NCBI GenBank assembly: GCA_009760855.2
Contig: WPIO01000011.1
Location: 3,442,001-3,506,000, forward strand
Length of the DNA: 64,000 bases
Direction of reading: 5' to 3'
Source of the DNA: Cristatella mucedo
Lineage: Eukaryota > Bryozoa > Phylactolaemata > Cristatellidae
This document shows, in pieces, positions 59,896 through 64,000 of the stretch (positions are counted from its first letter, which is position 1; each line of letters starts with the position of its first letter). A program made the translations under genes and the position numbers. Below the pieces are notes generated by a model. It saw nothing but the letters and a program-made list of their open reading frames with translations, had not been told where the DNA came from and searched no databases.

Positions 59896-61712
59896 TTAAA
59901 TATAAAAAAAAACGTTCACCAGCTCAATTCAGTATCTTCACTTTGCGAGCCTCAAAAGAAATGTGCAGCAGTAATCTGTAAAAACCACACATCAAAAGAA
60001 TATCCAAAGACTCGGCAACTCGGAATACTGACACCAACTATCCAAATGACTGACATGTGCGATGATACGAGCAGCTCTTTAAAATCTGAGAGCATAGCTG
60101 AAGTGTCGAGTTTTGTGAGTATGTCTGACTCACACTCGACCCGAATCAAAGAATCAAGATACGTGCTGCTCAATCATAACTTTTTATCTGCTTCACCTCT
60201 GCTGGTCAAACCCCGTTCCGACCTGTCATCTTTGATGGATTGCTACAACACGACAATAGTTGACATGCTCAAAGAGTATGCACCCCTGGCTAAACGCACT
60301 TGCGCCATCGCCTAGACTGCCAATGGCTTACCGCAGACATTAAACTGCACAGTATCAGGACTAAGCTTGAAAAAAACATACACAGTATCAGGACTGATAG
60401 TCCATCGATAGGCAAACGAGGACTTCCGTAGATATTACCAGTCGACCCTAGCAAAGGCCAAGTCTAACTTCTATAAAAAAAAGTTGTTGAATCACAGATG
60501 CATAATAACAAATGCTGATGTTGACGATCAACCATCTCCTCAACCGCTTCCAGATTAGCTCCTTACCAAATGATCCCGTGATGATCTAGTGGATCGCTTC
60601 TCAAGCTTCTTTGTAAGGAAGGTAGACAAGATCAATGAGTCCATCCTTAAGATGGCAGCATCCCCCCTGGAATGCTGAAACTCAATTCCGTATAGCACCT
60701 CAATGTCTACATTCTAGCAAGTCACTAGTGACCTCGACCGGAGGTTCATATCCCAATCAAAGAAGACAACTAGTCCTTTGGACCCTATTCATACTGTCCT
60801 GCTTCTACGATGCATGGATCTGCTGCTGCCATGCATAAATAACACCATTCATATGTTACTAGCCTCAGATCATGTCCCAGCACCTCTCAAAATAGGCTGT
60901 AGTCAGGCCACTGCTCAAGAAAGCAATACTAGACCAAGACAATTTGACCAACTTCCGTCCAGTCTCTCTTCTACCGTTCCTATCAAAGGCACTGAGGCAA
61001 GTCGTGGCCGAACAGGTGAACTCATATATTGAAACTTCAAACCTTGCCAATAAGTTCCACTCTGGTTTTATAGCTAATCACGCTCAGAGTCAGCACTGCT
61101 TCGATTATACTACGACCCACTTAGGAATGCAGACATTGGTAGCGTATCTTTGCTTCTTTTGCTCGATCTGTCGGCAGCTTTTGATACTACCGATCACTGA
61201 GTCTTCCTGGGCGCCTCACATCTCGCCCAGGACACTAGTACTGCTCTGCAATGGTTCATGTCCTATCTCAGCGGGAGACTCCAGAGTGTTGATGTAAGTA
61301 GACAAAGATCATCCAAGAAGCCACTAAAATATGGGCTACCACAGGGCTCCATGCTTGGTCTGGTTCTTTTCACGGTTTATACTCTCCCTCTTGCCGTTGT
61401 GATTGCCATGCACAATCTAGGCTTTCATTTTTATGCGGATGACACTCATTTGTACCTTTAATTTGATCCTTCACAGCACTCCAGCACGTTGAATCCTCTC
61501 AACTTCCTTGCTGCATGTATCGATCACATCCGCACATGGATAGTAGCAAACGTTCTTAAATTGAATGCTGGTAAACCAAATTACTAGTAATGGGCGAACC
61601 AATTGTCATTCAGAAATTGGCGAGGCTCAAATTAAAATCGGCTCTACCAGCACATATCCGGTTGAATCAGCAAAAAATCAAGGTATCATGTTTCATAGTC
61701 AGCTGCAGTGGC
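59896..61712 (+). mobile_element. LINE-A endonuclease end and RT, inverted relative to its 3' end
   Basis: Plus-strand frames give the endonuclease C-terminal side (to 60315), RT N-terminal (NFRPVSLLPFLSKALRQVV, about 60947-61003) and the RT core (PQGSMLGLVLF and the palm FHFYADDTHLYL, ending at 61461 with a premature stop). A frameshift lies between them. It ends near 61712 in the segment that follows the palm, where LINE-B begins. Confidence 0.88.
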
Positions 61713-61721
61713 CTAATTACT

Positions 61722-63887
61722 TACATTGGTAGCCCAGCCAAAAGGGAATTACAATTATCAAGCCGAGACAGAACTAAGGAGCTAGTTAAATTTTTTACAA
61801 GCCTCTGTGGAAGACAGCTCCTAATCTTAGATAGGGATCGGACGTGATAGCTAGCTGTAGAAGCAGCCTTCTGAATGAAGCCATGAAAATTGAGGCAGCT
61901 GTCGAAAACGACACCTAAATTTCGAGCACGTGGTGATGGTCGCATAACGGCATCACATATTAGAAGAGCAAAGCATTTTAATCCAGCCACACGCTTAGGG
62001 TGTCTTATGAGCAGCAGTTCAGTTCTATCGTCATTTAGTTTCAGGAATTTTTCCGACATCCAGAATCGAATGTCGGCAAGGCAAGCATTCAGTTTCTCAG
62101 TTGCTGCAGCAGATTCCGACGGTTTGAATGACAAATACAGCTACGTATCGCCAGCATAAAATTAATTTCTTATTCCATGGGCCTTAATCACTTTTCCCAG
62201 AGGTTGTGTATAAATGGAGAACAGCAAGGGACCGAGTAAAGACCCTTGAGGGACTCCACAGGTGACCCGTCTCGTAAGTGAGACCTGATCCCCACACGAA
62301 ACGGATTGAACGCGATCAGACAAGTACGATTTAAACCACGCCAGTGCTTCGTCTGCCAGACCAATCGTTGCTCTCAATATTTCAACCAGAACATCGTGAT
62401 CAATGGTGTCGAAGGCAGCCGACTGATCAAGTAGAGCTAGGGCAGTGACATTCCCATCGTCGTTGCCACGTAGAATGCAATTGTTAACACGGAGGAGAGC
62501 AGTTTCAGTGGAGTGCTGCCTCTTGAACCCTGATTGAATGTTTCTGACATTTCAGTCATTTCAATATGTTCAACCAGCTGCTTAGCAATAATTTTTTCAA
62601 GAATCTTTGACAAGAAAGGAAGAAGGGAAACTGGGCGATAGTTTGCAAGGACCTCTGTGTCTGATCCAGGCTTTTTAAGAATGGGTCTAACGATTGCCGA
62701 TTTGAAGGACTTGGGGACGACCCCTTTTCCTAAAGAAGCATAAAAAATCTTGGTTATGGCAGGGCTAAGTTGCACTGCTAGTGAAGACCACAGAGATGAA
62801 GGTATAGGGTCTTCAGGAGATGAACTCTTTTTGCTAGACCTTATTAAGGTAGCCAAATCGCATTCAGAAACATAGGATAACCTTGTAAGGAAGGTCACAG
62901 GTTTTGGAACTACGATTGCTTTAGTCGGAGGGGCTTAATAGAGGAACGAATGTGTACAATTTTTTCAGTAAAGAAGGCTGAAAACTTTTCGGCTGAGTCC
63001 TTAATATTTTTGGGGAGTCAGACCTCTCAGCATTGGCCAGTAAATGGTTTACTATCTTATAAATCTGTTTATGATCCGACTGGCAGGAATTCATCTTTCC
63101 GATGAAAACAGAGGCCCTGTCTTTTTATAAGCTTTGGGCTGTAAACTCGAAGGAAGTCTTTAAAATTGACTAGATCTGCATCACACCCCGATTTCTCGAA
63201 ACGGCGTTCAAGCCTGCGCTTAACCCGGCGCATCTTAAGGAGTTTTTTTGTAAGCTGAAAGGAATCTCCACGACTTCAAACACGGATAGAATGAACGGGA
63301 GCATGCTTGTCAAGAGCACTCTTGAGTGTCATGTTCGTTGCATCAGTGAGGGTATCGAGGCTGCCGGTCGAGGCTGAATGCAGATCAAGAAGAACTGCAT
63401 CACAAACAGATTTCAAAAACATGTCTATGTCAATGCTTTGTAATTTACGTCGTTTGATAAGTTCGACATTACCCTGTACGTAAGGGTTAGCAGGAACAGT
63501 AAACGAGACCGAACAATGATCCGAGATGGTCAATGGGTACACCATAAGGTCAGTGGGGAGGACATTGTTAGTGATAACGAGATCTAGAATATGGCCACCG
63601 ACGTGGGTGGTACGATTAACGTGTTGGACCAAACCAAAATTCTCTAGACAGTCAAGAAATGAGCGGACCTGGCTGTTGTTAGGTTTTCAATGTGAATATT
63701 GAAGTCTCCGAAAATCAGTAAAGGTCTGTCACACACAGATGTTTTAGCGAAGAAATCTGAAAACTCTTCTATTAACAAGTTTAGACAGCCAGAAAGAGGC
63801 CGGCATTTCACAACAGTGAGAGGCACAAATATCACATCTAAATCGGTCAATTTCTTTTTTGTTTGTTTTTGTCCATCCATACATTTG
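61722..63887 (-). mobile_element. LINE-B, longest copy (endonuclease and RT)
   Basis: Minus orientation. From right to left: endonuclease with LLIFGDFNIHIE (63880-63644), VGGHILDLVITNN and the catalytic-type ISDHCSVSF (63632-63276), RT N-terminal with NYRPVSLLPFLSKILEKII (62898-62437), VPQGSLLGPLLFSIYTQPLG (62377-62162), and RFWMSEKFLKLNDDRTELLL (62134-61721). Frames are separated by shifts, so it is not intact. The 3' end beyond about 61722 is missing. Motif style is L2-like. Confidence 0.9.
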
Positions 63888-64000
63888 TTACATCCCGTCT
63901 TGACTTCTTTAACTAACTGCTTGTTAGTCTACCGGCCTGTGCAATCAGGCGCTTACAGCTGGTGCAAAACTTTGCAGCTAGGCTTGTCTGTTATGAGCAT
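63888..64000 (+). mobile_element. LINE-A fragment at right edge
   Basis: Text 'cttacagctggtgcaaaact' and 'gcagctaggcttgtctgt' matches plus-strand LINE-A at 34813-34858 and the complement of 47690-47720. It continues beyond the window. Confidence 0.8.

Overview
This is a repeat-rich metazoan nuclear window, almost certainly from an invertebrate. There is no operon-like packing. Open frames are broken by introns with GT/AG borders. CpG-dense islands stand out from a more AT-rich background, and microsatellites are very long. Two non-LTR retrotransposon families with L2/CR1-type proteins (here LINE-A and LINE-B) and two tRNA-derived SINE families (SINE-A, SINE-B) fill much of the sequence. The phylum cannot be fixed from the sequence alone.

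The best gene is a four-exon carbohydrate sulfotransferase (Sulfotransfer_2 family, CHST-like) on the minus strand, 54691 down to 51015. I reconstructed it from splice sites; it encodes 336 residues with a signal anchor, a short stem and both PAPS-binding motifs. The signal-anchor and stem exons of a second paralog lie at 4372-3475 on the same strand, and its catalytic exons must lie left of the window. A possible orphan stem exon of a third copy sits at 44732-44596. The window therefore looks like part of a tandem sulfotransferase cluster swollen by repeats. Other likely exons could not be assigned to families: a minus-strand terminal exon with a membrane segment (25510-25085), minus-strand exons at 28611-28339 and 37266-36898, and a plus-strand exon at 15262-15401.

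Layout. 0-9.5 kb: paralog 1, SINEs, a CpG island with 33 uninterrupted CGG triplets. 9.5-15 kb: LINE-B and LINE-A pieces. 15-22 kb: isolated exon, a 109-bp TA array, SINEs and a 187-bp hAT element closely resembling the SPIN/URR1 type with perfect 8-bp target duplications. 22-37 kb: LINE-A copies, several nested, a 399-bp hAT element, GA arrays grown inside LINE-A, and candidate exons. 37-49 kb: LINE fragments, an acidic-coding-like purine tract, the orphan stem exon. 49-56 kb: complete sulfotransferase and its CpG island. 56-64 kb: an inverted-repeat pair around a possible secreted ORF, then LINE-A and LINE-B copies running off the edge.

LINE-A and SINE-B share a 3' end, so LINE-A machinery probably mobilises SINE-B. 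Every LINE copy seen is truncated, inverted, interrupted or frameshifted, so none looks autonomous. LINE boundaries are approximate, read by eye from cross-comparison of copies within the window.
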